DNA of 39,773 bases from an uncultured Prevotellaceae bacterium (GTDB taxonomy: Bacteria; Bacteroidota; Bacteroidia; Bacteroidales; Bacteroidaceae): contig CACWOS010000029.1 in NCBI GenBank assembly GCA_902762565.1, positions 1 through 39,773 of the forward strand. The letters are read 5' to 3'. Each line of letters begins with the position of its first letter. Position 1 is the stretch's first letter. Positions 7,072 through 16,778 of the stretch are shown here, piece by piece. A program made the position numbers and the translations under genes. The notes below the pieces were generated by a model, which worked only from the letters and a program-made list of their open reading frames with translations, had not been told where the DNA came from and made no database searches.

Positions 7072-9825
7072 TTATCTGCTATGCAGCAGACGCCCATCGG
7101 TGGTAACACCTGCGGCAGACATACGGACACGTGTCTCCTTGCCATTGTTATAGAAAGTAGCCACAAAGCGTCCCTGTTCATCGGTCACGGCATTGGGGTT
7201 CCAATACAATGTACGACGATAGTCGGCAGGACGATCTTCTGGTTGACGCTGACTATAGTCGGGCTGATAGAAGTCTTCTGGTTCATTAAAGCCATGGAAA
7301 ACGATGTGACGATCACGGAACACCACTTGGCGACCATCATAGGGAATAGGTACCATTTCGACCGTAGCAGCTGCTGAGAGTTCACGATCCACCATCGTTG
7401 AGTCAGGATTGCGTGGTTCATAGTCGCTGAATACGCGAATGTCCTGTAGTCGACTCAGCAGCAGATGAGGATAGATAGACTGTCCCGTACGGTTGGGTCG
7501 GAATAGTCCAGCCTGCTCGGCCTCTTCAGCTCCGCGGTTCAACGGCGAATAGTTGCGCCAATAAGTGAAATTCTCAAGACGACCATCTATATTGAATTTC
7601 TTGTGCAGTCCCATGTTACCATAGAGATAACGACACACTTGAAGCGGGAACTGGCGCATATCAAAATAACCGAAGGAAAGACCACGGTCCGTCAATTCAT
7701 TGTACATGTCGTAAGCATCCAGCACATAGGCGGGTTTTTTCCAGTCAATGGCTCTACGACCACGGCGGTGTCCCTTGACGTTTATGTTGGCTAACTGATG
7801 CACGTCGTTCTCCATCGAGAAGGTTGACAGCGTATCGATCAGCATTTCCGTATCGACGTCAGGCATGTGGTTCTGGTAATAGTTGTATGGCTGGGTAGTC
7901 ATGGGGAAGAAAACGTCGCGCTTGACAAAATAGTCGGGATAGGCCTTTTCGTCATACACCTTCTTGTCTTTTCGTGATGCCATGTTCTTCTTGATAGAGT
8001 CGGATGGCGAGTAGGCTTTCATATTCAGATAGCCTAAACCGTAGAAGGGTGGTATCTGGAAGAAGAAACGACCATCTTTGGTGCGCTGCGTCGTGCCTGC
8101 CGACTGCGTGCCGCCAGAAGGCGTTCCCACGGTGATTTCGGCCTCGACCACCACTTCCTTGCGGACGCCCTTGTTGTTGATGCCGATATTATCATTGGCG
8201 CGTTCAATATCAAAATACTCTGTAGTACTGGTTTGGTTACCATCCTCGTCATAATCGATAGTCGTATCGCCAGATACCTGACCGTCCTGCCAAGCCAGCA
8301 CCTCGTCGGGTTGTACTTCGGCCACGTCAAGCACCTTACATACCATACCTTCTACGGTCAGCGTCGTCTCTGGTTGATAACGCAACGTGTGGGTAGTGTC
8401 TGCTAGCTCTTTCCACTTATATTTGCGCCACCCCTGAACCATCAGCAGCAAATCCAAATGACGGCGATGTGTCTCATCATCAGCCTCGAAATAGTAGGAA
8501 GGCTTGGCTATAAAGCCACGCAGATCACTCGATAGCAACATATCGGTCATCAGATTACCATTGTTATACGTTGGCTCATCGGTATTGGTGTCGCGAATGG
8601 AGAGCGAGAACGTTGTAGGCGTCGTCACACCTTGACAGACGACAGGCAACTCTACCTTTTCATAAGGCTGATAAGTCTTGGCAGGTAGCGTATTCTCTTC
8701 CGGAATGATGAGTGCCGTGTCGTAGTCGTGGTGGTTGACAAAGAACTGGCGACTAGCCCAGATGCGTCCATCGCTATCGAAGAGGGTCAGTTCGTTGACA
8801 CCTGTGGGCAGGGAATCGAGCGGAAGAGATAAGTGAGAAGTGTTAGGTGATAAGCGCGAGAAATATTTCAGGGCACCACGACAGAGAATGCTGACAGCAT
8901 AGTCTTTGTCTTGCGGTAGATTCTTGGAAAGAATGCGTAGCTGTGTGTCATCCAGGCGTATAGCAACACCTTGTTGCTCGGCATGAGGTAATGAGATGGT
9001 ATAGTTTTTGCCTCGGAACGTAAAACGTGCCTCTAAGCGTTTATCTGATGGTGTCATGCTAAAAATACCGCGCCCCATGTGTTCCGTCTGAATCTTTAAA
9101 GACTGACCATTATTGCCATTGATGGTACCACTGATGTTTATCGCTTCTCCGTATTGGTCGACAGCCTCGAAAGCCACCCGATTCTCGACACCGGCAATCA
9201 GATGACCTCCCTCCGGATAGAAAGTTACAAACAACTTATCCTTTTTGGGTTGCGGAATGTCTTGTTTAGGACGTTGGTACATGCGGCGCACGTCGTAGTC
9301 GCCTGGCTGATCGGACTTGCTATAAACAGGTAATACGCGTGAATACAGGCCATCCCATGTTCGGAAAAAGTCGGCAGCCATCTCCTTGTTATAGAAATAC
9401 CATGTGTCGTCCTTGCTATATCGCTGATGTCCCATATTGAAGTTCAGCATCCAACGGGTATAGGCACGTAACTCATAATAGCCGGAATAGAGAGAATCGG
9501 GTAAAACAAACTGTCCGCAGGAAAATCCCGTAGCACTGACGATGATATTCTGTCGCTCAACCAGCAGACCATCCGGTGTGAGCAGTTCTACATAGAGTAT
9601 ACGGCTCATGTCGGTAGGCACCAATTGGTCAGCCCGTACGACGTATGCTTTATACCATAGTGTGTCACCAACGAAATAACATTCGTTGTCAGTATGTACA
9701 TAAACTTTTTCTTGTACTTGAGTCTGCCCAGATAATTCTAAAGCACGGCGGATATCATTCAAGTCACCGGCCGAGATGGTCAGTGATAGAGAAATAAACA
9801 AGAAGATAAACAATAAACGAGGCAT
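7072..9825 (-). CDS. Large MG2 / macroglobulin-like secreted protein
   Basis: A 917-aa exported protein with a signal peptide (MPRLLFIFLFISLSLTISAG). The next 130 residues match the MG2 domain of bacterial alpha-2-macroglobulin-like proteins: EKVYVHTDNECYFVGDTLWY, then a strand pattern ending in YSGYYELRAYTRWM. The middle has Ig-like beta-sandwich patterns (FYPEGGHLIAGVENRVAFE; QGVTTPTTFSLSIRDTN). The end (YWNPNAVTDEQGRFVATFYN) resembles a final macroglobulin-type domain. No thioester CGEQ motif is seen. Such proteins are common in Bacteroidetes, often annotated as hypothetical or TonB-plug-like, and their job is unclear. It is transcribed from its own promoter, divergently from the PL1 operon and ahead of the RG-I operon. 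A 7-nt repeat tract is translated near residue 330 (SPNTSHLSLPL). Confidence 0.8.
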   Translation of the reverse strand: MPRLLFIFLFISLSLTISAGDLNDIRRALELSGQTQVQEKVYVHTDNECYFVGDTLWYKAYVVRADQLVPTDMSRILYVELLTPDGLLVERQNIIVSATGFSCGQFVLPDSLYSGYYELRAYTRWMLNFNMGHQRYSKDDTWYFYNKEMAADFFRTWDGLYSRVLPVYSKSDQPGDYDVRRMYQRPKQDIPQPKKDKLFVTFYPEGGHLIAGVENRVAFEAVDQYGEAINISGTINGNNGQSLKIQTEHMGRGIFSMTPSDKRLEARFTFRGKNYTISLPHAEQQGVAIRLDDTQLRILSKNLPQDKDYAVSILCRGALKYFSRLSPNTSHLSLPLDSLPTGVNELTLFDSDGRIWASRQFFVNHHDYDTALIIPEENTLPAKTYQPYEKVELPVVCQGVTTPTTFSLSIRDTNTDEPTYNNGNLMTDMLLSSDLRGFIAKPSYYFEADDETHRRHLDLLLMVQGWRKYKWKELADTTHTLRYQPETTLTVEGMVCKVLDVAEVQPDEVLAWQDGQVSGDTTIDYDEDGNQTSTTEYFDIERANDNIGINNKGVRKEVVVEAEITVGTPSGGTQSAGTTQRTKDGRFFFQIPPFYGLGYLNMKAYSPSDSIKKNMASRKDKKVYDEKAYPDYFVKRDVFFPMTTQPYNYYQNHMPDVDTEMLIDTLSTFSMENDVHQLANINVKGHRRGRRAIDWKKPAYVLDAYDMYNELTDRGLSFGYFDMRQFPLQVCRYLYGNMGLHKKFNIDGRLENFTYWRNYSPLNRGAEEAEQAGLFRPNRTGQSIYPHLLLSRLQDIRVFSDYEPRNPDSTMVDRELSAAATVEMVPIPYDGRQVVFRDRHIVFHGFNEPEDFYQPDYSQRQPEDRPADYRRTLYWNPNAVTDEQGRFVATFYNNGKETRVRMSAAGVTTDGRLLHSR
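8826..8853. repeat. Degenerate 7-nt repeat inside the MG2 gene
   Basis: The plus strand reads GAGATAA-GTGAGAA-GTGTTAG-GTGATAA, the same heptamer family as at 641 and 4154. The tract is in frame within the MG2-type protein, apparently in an interdomain linker. Confidence 0.65.
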
Positions 9826-9843
9826 ATTTTGATATATTTAACG

Positions 9844-9851
9844 CAAAGTTA
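9844..9851 (-). promoter_or_regulatory. Promoter -7 box for the MG2 gene
   Basis: TAACTTTG on the minus strand lies 19 nt upstream of the ATG at 9825. A good -33 TTTG is not seen at the expected distance. The 9826-9974 gap carries divergent promoters for the two large units. Confidence 0.55.
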
Positions 9852-9927
9852 TTAAAAAGTTTAGAGTTTCGTGTCTATAATTAGAAGTTTTTTCGGGCTA
9901 AAGGTTTAAAGATAAAATAAAAATGTG

Positions 9928-9935
9928 TATCTTTG
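9928..9935 (+). promoter_or_regulatory. Promoter -7 box for the pectate lyase operon
   Basis: TATCTTTG followed by C lies 39 nt upstream of the ATG at 9975. A weak GTTT near 9904-9907 is at the right distance for the -33 element. It should drive the PL1-GH2-GH115-CE6 genes. Confidence 0.6.
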
Positions 9936-9974
9936 CACCCAAATTAACTATCTACAAAGAACAAACTAAGAATA

Positions 9975-12900
9975 ATGATGAGAAAAAAAGTAAAGCTTTT
10001 CTTTGCCTTCATGGCTGTTTGTATTTCTATGAGTGCCCAGCAATTGGCTTTCCCTGGTGCCCAAGGCTGGGGGCGATTTGCTACAGGTGGTCGCACGGGC
10101 AGTGTCTATCATGTAACAAATCTTAATGACTCTGGTAGTGGTTCACTACGCGATGCAGTGAGTCAGCCGAATCGTATTGTCGTGTTTGATGTAAGCGGTG
10201 TCATCCGTATCAATTCACGTATCGTGTTTGCCCAAAACCTCTATGTAGCTGGACAAACAGCTCCTGGTGAAGGTGTTACTGTCTATGGCGACGGTGTCTC
10301 GTTCTCAGGTGCAGACAATATCATTGTACGTTATATGCGTTTCCGCATGGGCGCAGTGGGTACGAAAGACAAGGATGCAGCAGGTGTTGCTAATGGCCAA
10401 AATATGATTTTCGACCATTGTTCCTTCTCTTGGGGACAGGACGAGAACTTTTCTATTAACTGGGACAATAAAGGCACTGCGCCTAAGAATATAACCCTGA
10501 TGAACTCGATAGTTGGACAGGGGCTGATGACCCACTCGGCAGGCGGATTGATGCAGGCCGAGAATATCACGCTCTATCGCATCCTGCTTGTCGATAATTC
10601 TACTCGTAATTTCAAGGTGAAGGGCATCAACCAGTATGCTAACAACCTCGTCTACAACTGGAAGAATGCGGCCTACAATATGGGTGGCGATTCCGAGGGG
10701 CAGTCGTATGCCAATATCGAGTCGAACCTCTTCATCAACGGCCCTGCTGTAGGCGGCAACTGTCTGACGGGTGGTAACAGCAACTTCCATTTCTATGGTG
10801 CTGACAACCTTCAGGACGCAAATCGCGACGGCATCTACAATCCTACAGAATTTACCGGCGACGGTGGTGGCGACCGCCAAGCGACCCCTTACGACTACCC
10901 TGCCTTGGAGAAGTGGGCAGCTAACGACTTGGTAGACAATCTACTACCTGACGTAGGTGCCAGCCTGCCTTATCGTGACTTAGCTGACTGTTATATGGTG
11001 GATGAAGTGCTCTCGTTTGGTAAAAAAGGTAATCTGATTACTAACGAGAACGAACTGCCAATTGGTGTACCTACCACATGGCCTTGGTTCAAAGGTGAAA
11101 AGCAGACTGATACTGATGGCGATGGTATGCCAGACGCATGGGAAACAGCCAATGGCACAGACCCTGCTAAGAACGACGCCATGACTATTGCCGACAATGG
11201 TTATGCTAATATTGAGAACTATGTCAACAGCATTACAAAAGCCGACCGTCAGTTCTTCTTGCGTGCACCGATGACGCTCTCATTGGCTAGTTCAACTACC
11301 AATAGTCTCTCGTTGGAGTGGGCTGACTATTCGGATAATGAAGAGGGCTTTATTGTTGAGATGAAGAAGGACGACAATTTCGTGGAAGTAGGCCGTACTA
11401 CTAGTTCAAGCTTCACAATAGCCGATGCAGAACTCAAACCTGCTACAGCCTATGTCGTTCGTGTTTGTGCCTATCAAGGCGACCAGAAGTCTGACTATAC
11501 GCCAGAGCTCACAGTGAAGACACGTCCTGAACAGGTGGACATTATTGATGTGGAGACCTTTAAGGGCACGGGTGATGGCGAATGGCTGATTAATCCGCTC
11601 GACGACGAGACCATCACGCTGACAGAACCGACGCCCAAGACAGCAGTTGTGGTCTATAGTGATGCCAACGTGACCATTGGTGGAACTGGCTACATCAGCG
11701 GCAGCGCTTCCATGAACAAAGCTGGTCAAGGTACGCTGACCATTGCCAGCGACCAACAGTACGAGGGTGCCACCGTGTTACACAAGGGAACGTATGAGTT
11801 CTCGTCACTGAAGAACGGTGGTGTGGCCAGCGGCCTGGGCATGAGTCAGGAATTTGCCCAAAACTGGGTGATGGATGGTGGCGTATACAAATATACCGGT
11901 TCATCAACAGCCACCAACCGTTCGGCAAAACTATACAGCGACACCGAACTGAATATTGCCGATAAGAGTGCTGTTGTCACCATGAACGGTAGCATTGAGG
12001 GACAAGGTAATCTTGTTATTGGTGGCGAAGGACAACTGTTAGCCAATACGACCAACCTGTTCAATTTCGACGGCAATATCGTGTTGAAAGGCGGCACGGT
12101 GAGGCTGGCCACGAAGGACATAAGTGACAAGGGCATCGGCTCCGCTTCGCGCCTCGTTATGGCTGGCGGCACCTTCGCCAACGTGGGCAAGAACGAGGCG
12201 GCCGTCACCTTCAACTTCCCCATTGTAGCCGAGGCCAGCACCACGTCGACGCTCCTCTTCGATCGCTGGAACGTGAACAAGTGCAACGTCAGCGGCACCG
12301 GCACCCTGCAGTGGGGCGTCTGCTATCTGCGCGAATACATCGAGGGCAACTGGGACAATTTCACCGGACAACTCGTCGTTACAAAGACTGGTTCCTACGG
12401 CGACAACCGACAGTTTGCCATACGCAACAACGGAGGCATCAAGAACGCCACCATCTACCTGAAGTCGGGCACGGCCATTAACGGCGCGAAGAACCAGTCT
12501 ACCTACTACCTCGGCGGTCTCTCGGGCGACAGCGGCTCGAAGCTCTCGGGCTTCAACGTGAAGGCCAAAGGTGAAGGTACTTGGGTTGTGGGTGGCGCGA
12601 ACACGGACGAGACTTTCAATGGTGTTATTGACAATAACGATCAGGCTGGTACGCATCCCGGAACAACCAACCTTGTGAAAGAGGGACTCGGCGACTGGCG
12701 TCTGACTGGTACTAATGTTTATGCCGGAACGACGAAGGTTAATGGCGGTACACTCATTGTCAATGGTCAACATACCGGTACTGGTGCTGTCACTGTAAAC
12801 AGTGGTGCTACTTTAGCTGGTAAGGGTACGCTGACAGCTGTTGTTACTGTGAATGGCACGCTACAGATTGGTGACACTTTGGCAACCGATAAGGGCCTGA

Positions 12901-13814
12901 CCTTTAATGGCGGTCTGAAGTTGGGCAGTTCTGCCAAGTTGCAACTGAACGATGCTATGGTTGAGGCCACCCACTATAACGGTGACGAGATACAGGCATT
13001 CAGCGGCACTGTGACAGGTACGTTTGCTGAGATTCTGCCCGCTACACCTGGTGAAGGACAGACATGGGATACTTCTGAGCTCTATACCAATGGTATTTTG
13101 AAAGTGGTCGGTGGAGAGGAAAAACCCAGTATCGGTCCGAATCCTGATGAGCCCGCAGGCGAGACTCAGAAATGTTGTCTGGCATGGGGTAACATGAGTC
13201 GTAATCCGAGTGATGCAGCCTGTACGCTGTTGGAAGGTGCAGAAGCCTCCCCATCAAATAACATCGGCTTCAGTATGAAGTATACTACTGCGACAGACAA
13301 GACTTTTAGCAAAGGTAGTAAGATGACGTATGACTTTGATGGCACGCAGCGTACGGGCATCAAGTTGTCCAATGGTGCACAGACTACCATCGGTTTGCCT
13401 GAAGGTGCCAAGGTGACAAAAATTACCTTCTGGAGCGTCGTTGGTACCAACAGCAGCAGTCGTACCAGCTATTGGAAAGAAGTGGCAGGAAAGACCTACA
13501 CTGAGACTGATGGGCAGATTCTGGACCTGAGTGCTACAACCAGTGCACCCAATAAGGCAGAATTTACACTCGACAATATTGAGAGAGAGCTGACCTTTAC
13601 TAATGCTGGCGAACAGCAGAGTATCATCATCGTTATGGAGTTCCATTATGGTGGTTCTACTGGAATAAGCACTTTCACATCTGTTGGCACTCCACTGAAC
13701 GTTGAATATTATACGTTGAAGGGAGCGCGTGTCACTACTCTTGGAAGTGGGCTCTATATCATGCGAGCCACAATGCCCGATGGTAGCACTGTAACCCGCA
13801 AAATAGTTAGGTAA
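9975..13814 (+). CDS. Multidomain PL1-type pectate lyase
   Basis: Secreted 1279-aa lyase for homogalacturonan or pectate. After the signal peptide (ending ISMSAQ) comes a right-handed beta-helix PL1-type domain (about residues 24-370): AFPGAQGWGRFATGGRTGSV, SGSGSLRDAV, then IIVRYMRFRMG, FDHCSFSWGQD and RNFKVKGINQYANNLVYNW. A calcium or thrombospondin-3-like loop follows (DTDGDGMPDAWE, about 377-388), then a fibronectin type III-like domain (about 430-515). A long beta-strand-rich part (about 540-1010) includes autotransporter-associated repeats such as TKVNGGTLIVNGQHTGTGAV. A lectin-like segment precedes a C-terminal sorting tail (YYTLKGARV, GLYIMRAT, final KIVR). It is first in a four-gene operon, 10 nt before the GH2 gene. 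Codon use in about 12090-12570 is markedly richer in C/G third positions than its flanks. Confidence 0.88.
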   Translation: MMRKKVKLFFAFMAVCISMSAQQLAFPGAQGWGRFATGGRTGSVYHVTNLNDSGSGSLRDAVSQPNRIVVFDVSGVIRINSRIVFAQNLYVAGQTAPGEGVTVYGDGVSFSGADNIIVRYMRFRMGAVGTKDKDAAGVANGQNMIFDHCSFSWGQDENFSINWDNKGTAPKNITLMNSIVGQGLMTHSAGGLMQAENITLYRILLVDNSTRNFKVKGINQYANNLVYNWKNAAYNMGGDSEGQSYANIESNLFINGPAVGGNCLTGGNSNFHFYGADNLQDANRDGIYNPTEFTGDGGGDRQATPYDYPALEKWAANDLVDNLLPDVGASLPYRDLADCYMVDEVLSFGKKGNLITNENELPIGVPTTWPWFKGEKQTDTDGDGMPDAWETANGTDPAKNDAMTIADNGYANIENYVNSITKADRQFFLRAPMTLSLASSTTNSLSLEWADYSDNEEGFIVEMKKDDNFVEVGRTTSSSFTIADAELKPATAYVVRVCAYQGDQKSDYTPELTVKTRPEQVDIIDVETFKGTGDGEWLINPLDDETITLTEPTPKTAVVVYSDANVTIGGTGYISGSASMNKAGQGTLTIASDQQYEGATVLHKGTYEFSSLKNGGVASGLGMSQEFAQNWVMDGGVYKYTGSSTATNRSAKLYSDTELNIADKSAVVTMNGSIEGQGNLVIGGEGQLLANTTNLFNFDGNIVLKGGTVRLATKDISDKGIGSASRLVMAGGTFANVGKNEAAVTFNFPIVAEASTTSTLLFDRWNVNKCNVSGTGTLQWGVCYLREYIEGNWDNFTGQLVVTKTGSYGDNRQFAIRNNGGIKNATIYLKSGTAINGAKNQSTYYLGGLSGDSGSKLSGFNVKAKGEGTWVVGGANTDETFNGVIDNNDQAGTHPGTTNLVKEGLGDWRLTGTNVYAGTTKVNGGTLIVNGQHTGTGAVTVNSGATLAGKGTLTAVVTVNGTLQIGDTLATDKGLTFNGGLKLGSSAKLQLNDAMVEATHYNGDEIQAFSGTVTGTFAEILPATPGEGQTWDTSELYTNGILKVVGGEEKPSIGPNPDEPAGETQKCCLAWGNMSRNPSDAACTLLEGAEASPSNNIGFSMKYTTATDKTFSKGSKMTYDFDGTQRTGIKLSNGAQTTIGLPEGAKVTKITFWSVVGTNSSSRTSYWKEVAGKTYTETDGQILDLSATTSAPNKAEFTLDNIERELTFTNAGEQQSIIIVMEFHYGGSTGISTFTSVGTPLNVEYYTLKGARVTTLGSGLYIMRATMPDGSTVTRKIVR

Positions 13815-13824
13815 ATTCTTTGCT

Positions 13825-16773
13825 ATGAAAAGAGTTCTTTTCTTGACAATCCTCGTCGGGTTGTTGAGCACTAACCTGATTGCGACGGAGAGAATAAAGC
13901 TGAATTTTAATGCTGGATGGCGTCTGGAAGTCGGTGACTTCAAAGACGCTTCCCAGCCTGACTATGATGACAGTCGTTGGCAGGCGGTGACGTTGCCTTA
14001 CGCCTTCAATGGCCATGAGGCTTTTAAGAAAGATATTGTAGACCTTACCGATACTATTTGCTGGTACCGCAAAAAGTTTAAGGTTGAGAGTTTAGATCTG
14101 AGGGACAGAAAGTTCTTCGTGGAATTTGAGGGTGTTCGCCAAGGAGCTGACTTCTATCTGAACGGCCAGCATCTGGGATTCAGCGAGAATGGTGTCATGG
14201 CTTGCGGCTTTGACTTGACGCCCTACATTAAGGAAGGCGAGAATGTGTTGGCTGTACGGTGTGATAACTCATGGAACTACCGTTCGCGTCGGCACAACAG
14301 TCGCTATCAGTGGAACGACAAGAATTTTAACGCCAACTACGGCGGTATTCCAAAGAACGTTTATCTGCATATCACTGACAGACTCTACCAGACGTTACCA
14401 CTATACAGCGACCTTGGTACCACGGGTACCTATGTTTATGCTTCCGACTTCGATATTCCTGGGCATAAGGCAACCATCCATGCCGAGAGTCAGGTGAAGA
14501 ATGAAGATACCAAGGCGCGCAGCTTTACCTTCTTTGCCAAGGTGCTCGATGCCGACGGCAAGGAGGTGGCCCATTTCAACGGCGAACATATCACCATGCA
14601 ACCAGGCGAGACACGTACTGTCCATATTCAACAATCCGTCAGCGGTCTGCACTTCTGGTCGTGGGGCTACGGCTACCTGTATACCGTAAAGACAGCCCTT
14701 GTGGTCGACGGTTCAACCGTCGACATGGTCACAACAAGGACAGGCTTCCGTAAGACACGCTTTGCCGAAGGAAAGATATGGCTGAACGACCGTGTGTTGA
14801 TGGTGCATGGTTATGCTCAGCGCACCTCTAACGAATGGCCAGGAGTCGGCATCTCAGTGCCGGCATGGCTGAGCGACTACAGCAATCGCCTGATGGTAGA
14901 GTCAGGAGGTAATCTGGTGCGCTGGATGCATGTCACACCGTGGAAACAAGACATTGAATCATGCGACCGTGTAGGACTGATACAGGCTATGCCTGCTGGT
15001 GATGCTGAGAAGGATGTTACTGGTCCCCGTTGGAATCAGCGCGTGGAACTGATGCGCGATGCCATCATCTATAACCGCAACAATCCCAGTATCCTTTTTT
15101 ATGAGGGTGGCAATGAAAGCATCTCTCGAGAGCACATGCTCGAACTGAAGGCGATTCGCGACGAGTACGACCCCTATGGCGGTCGTGCCATTGGCAGTCG
15201 TGAGATGCTTGATATCGATGAGGCTGAATATGGTGGTGAGATGCTGTATATCAACAAGTCGCACAAGCACCCGATGTGGGCCATGGAGTATTGTCGTGAC
15301 GAGGGGTTGCGCAAGTATTGGGATGAATACAGTTATCCTTATCACAAAGAAGGCGACGGTCCACTTTATCGTGGTAAGCCAGCCAATGACTATAACCACA
15401 ACATGGATCAGTTTGCCGTTGAAATGGTACGTCGCTGGTATGACTATTGGCGTGAACGTCCAGGTATAGGCACACGTGTCTCGTCGGGTGGCGTCAAGAT
15501 CGTTTTCTCGGACACCAATACTCATCATCGTGGTGAGTCGAACTATCGTACCAGTGGTGTTACTGATGCCATGCGTATTCCAAAGGATGCCTTCTATGCC
15601 CATCAAGTCATGTGGAACGGATGGCTGGACGACGAGCAGGCTCAGACCTATATCATCGGACACTGGAACTATCCTGCGAAGACGGTGAAGCCCGTATACG
15701 TCGTGTCGACAGCCGACGAGGTGGAGCTCTTCCTGAATGGCAAGAGCTTAGGCAAAGGTCGTCGTGAATACAACTATCTACATACGTTTGACAATGTCCG
15801 TTACGAGCCGGGCAAGTTGGAGGCTGTAGGTTCGGATGGTAGTCGCCATCAGTTGGAGACGGTAGGTGAACCACACGCCCTGAAACTGACGACCATCGAG
15901 AATCCGGAGGGTATGAAGGCCGATGGTGCCGATATGGCGCTTATTCAGGTAGAGGTAGTCGACAAACAGGGCCGTCGTTGTCCATTGGACAATAGGCTTA
16001 TCAACTTCTCGCTAATGGGCGAAGGACGTTGGATTGGCGGAATTGCTACAGGACGCTCCGATAACTATGTCGGGTCTATGGTCTTGCCTGTTGAGTGTGG
16101 CATCAATCGCGTGCTGGTACGTAGCACCGTCCATGCCGGCACCATCACCGTCTATGCTAGTGCCGATGGACTTAAGAAAGTTGAGCAGGTTGTCATCAAC
16201 ACGCAGGCTACCGACGTCGAAAAGCAGATGCCGGCCTTAACGCTGAAAGGTAATCTGAGCCGCGGCGAGACACCCCTTACGCCTTCTTATACCGAGCGCG
16301 CCACAAGTATTGCCATCAAGGAGGCTAAGGCCGGTTATGACTCAGAGCACGCCCTTCGCAGCTTTGACGATAATGAACTGTCAGAGTGGAAGAACGATGG
16401 CAAGTTGTCTTCTGCATGGATTACGTATAAGTTGGAACGTAAGGCTGTAGTTGACGATATCTGTCTGAAGCTTACGGGTTGGCGTCTACGCAGCTATCCG
16501 TTGGAGATTTTTGCTGGCAAGAAACTCATTTGGAGTGGAGAGACTGAACGAAGTTTGGGTTATATTCATCTGAAGCCGACACAGAGGGTGAAGACCGATG
16601 AGATTACTATTCGCTTAAAGGGTGCCGGAAAGGACAAAGATGCCTTTGGCGGTATTGTAGAGGTGGCTGAGCCTGCCGCTGGTGAACTCGACCTCTTTAA
16701 GGTGAAGAATGGAGGTAATACAAAGAATGAACTACGTATTGTAGAGATTGATTTCTTAGAATCAAAGCATTAA
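13825..16773 (+). CDS. GH2 family glycosidase (beta-galactosidase-like)
   Basis: Exo-glycosidase of family GH2, 982 aa, exported by a signal peptide (MKRVLFLTILVGLLSTNLIA). Domain order: sugar-binding jelly roll (about 30-190, FNAGWRLEVGDF, WYRKKFKV), Ig-like sandwich (about 200-310), TIM barrel (about 315-600), then DUF4982-like and Ig-like beta domains, and a C-terminal discoidin-like module (about 820-980, HALRSFDDNELSEWKNDG). In the barrel, Glu431 in FYEGGNES is the likely acid/base and Glu488 in WAMEYCRDEG the candidate nucleophile. GH2 enzymes in RG-I loci mostly act on galactose or related side-chain sugars; the exact substrate cannot be read from the sequence. It is the second gene of the operon, with 10-nt and 5-nt gaps to its neighbours. 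Confidence 0.87.
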   Translation: MKRVLFLTILVGLLSTNLIATERIKLNFNAGWRLEVGDFKDASQPDYDDSRWQAVTLPYAFNGHEAFKKDIVDLTDTICWYRKKFKVESLDLRDRKFFVEFEGVRQGADFYLNGQHLGFSENGVMACGFDLTPYIKEGENVLAVRCDNSWNYRSRRHNSRYQWNDKNFNANYGGIPKNVYLHITDRLYQTLPLYSDLGTTGTYVYASDFDIPGHKATIHAESQVKNEDTKARSFTFFAKVLDADGKEVAHFNGEHITMQPGETRTVHIQQSVSGLHFWSWGYGYLYTVKTALVVDGSTVDMVTTRTGFRKTRFAEGKIWLNDRVLMVHGYAQRTSNEWPGVGISVPAWLSDYSNRLMVESGGNLVRWMHVTPWKQDIESCDRVGLIQAMPAGDAEKDVTGPRWNQRVELMRDAIIYNRNNPSILFYEGGNESISREHMLELKAIRDEYDPYGGRAIGSREMLDIDEAEYGGEMLYINKSHKHPMWAMEYCRDEGLRKYWDEYSYPYHKEGDGPLYRGKPANDYNHNMDQFAVEMVRRWYDYWRERPGIGTRVSSGGVKIVFSDTNTHHRGESNYRTSGVTDAMRIPKDAFYAHQVMWNGWLDDEQAQTYIIGHWNYPAKTVKPVYVVSTADEVELFLNGKSLGKGRREYNYLHTFDNVRYEPGKLEAVGSDGSRHQLETVGEPHALKLTTIENPEGMKADGADMALIQVEVVDKQGRRCPLDNRLINFSLMGEGRWIGGIATGRSDNYVGSMVLPVECGINRVLVRSTVHAGTITVYASADGLKKVEQVVINTQATDVEKQMPALTLKGNLSRGETPLTPSYTERATSIAIKEAKAGYDSEHALRSFDDNELSEWKNDGKLSSAWITYKLERKAVVDDICLKLTGWRLRSYPLEIFAGKKLIWSGETERSLGYIHLKPTQRVKTDEITIRLKGAGKDKDAFGGIVEVAEPAAGELDLFKVKNGGNTKNELRIVEIDFLESKH

Positions 16774-16778
16774 CTGTC

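Noticed and set aside
12039-12773. 244-codon open frame antisense to the pectate lyase
   Set aside because: Coincides with the GC3-rich part of that gene, where antisense stops are rare; not a gene.
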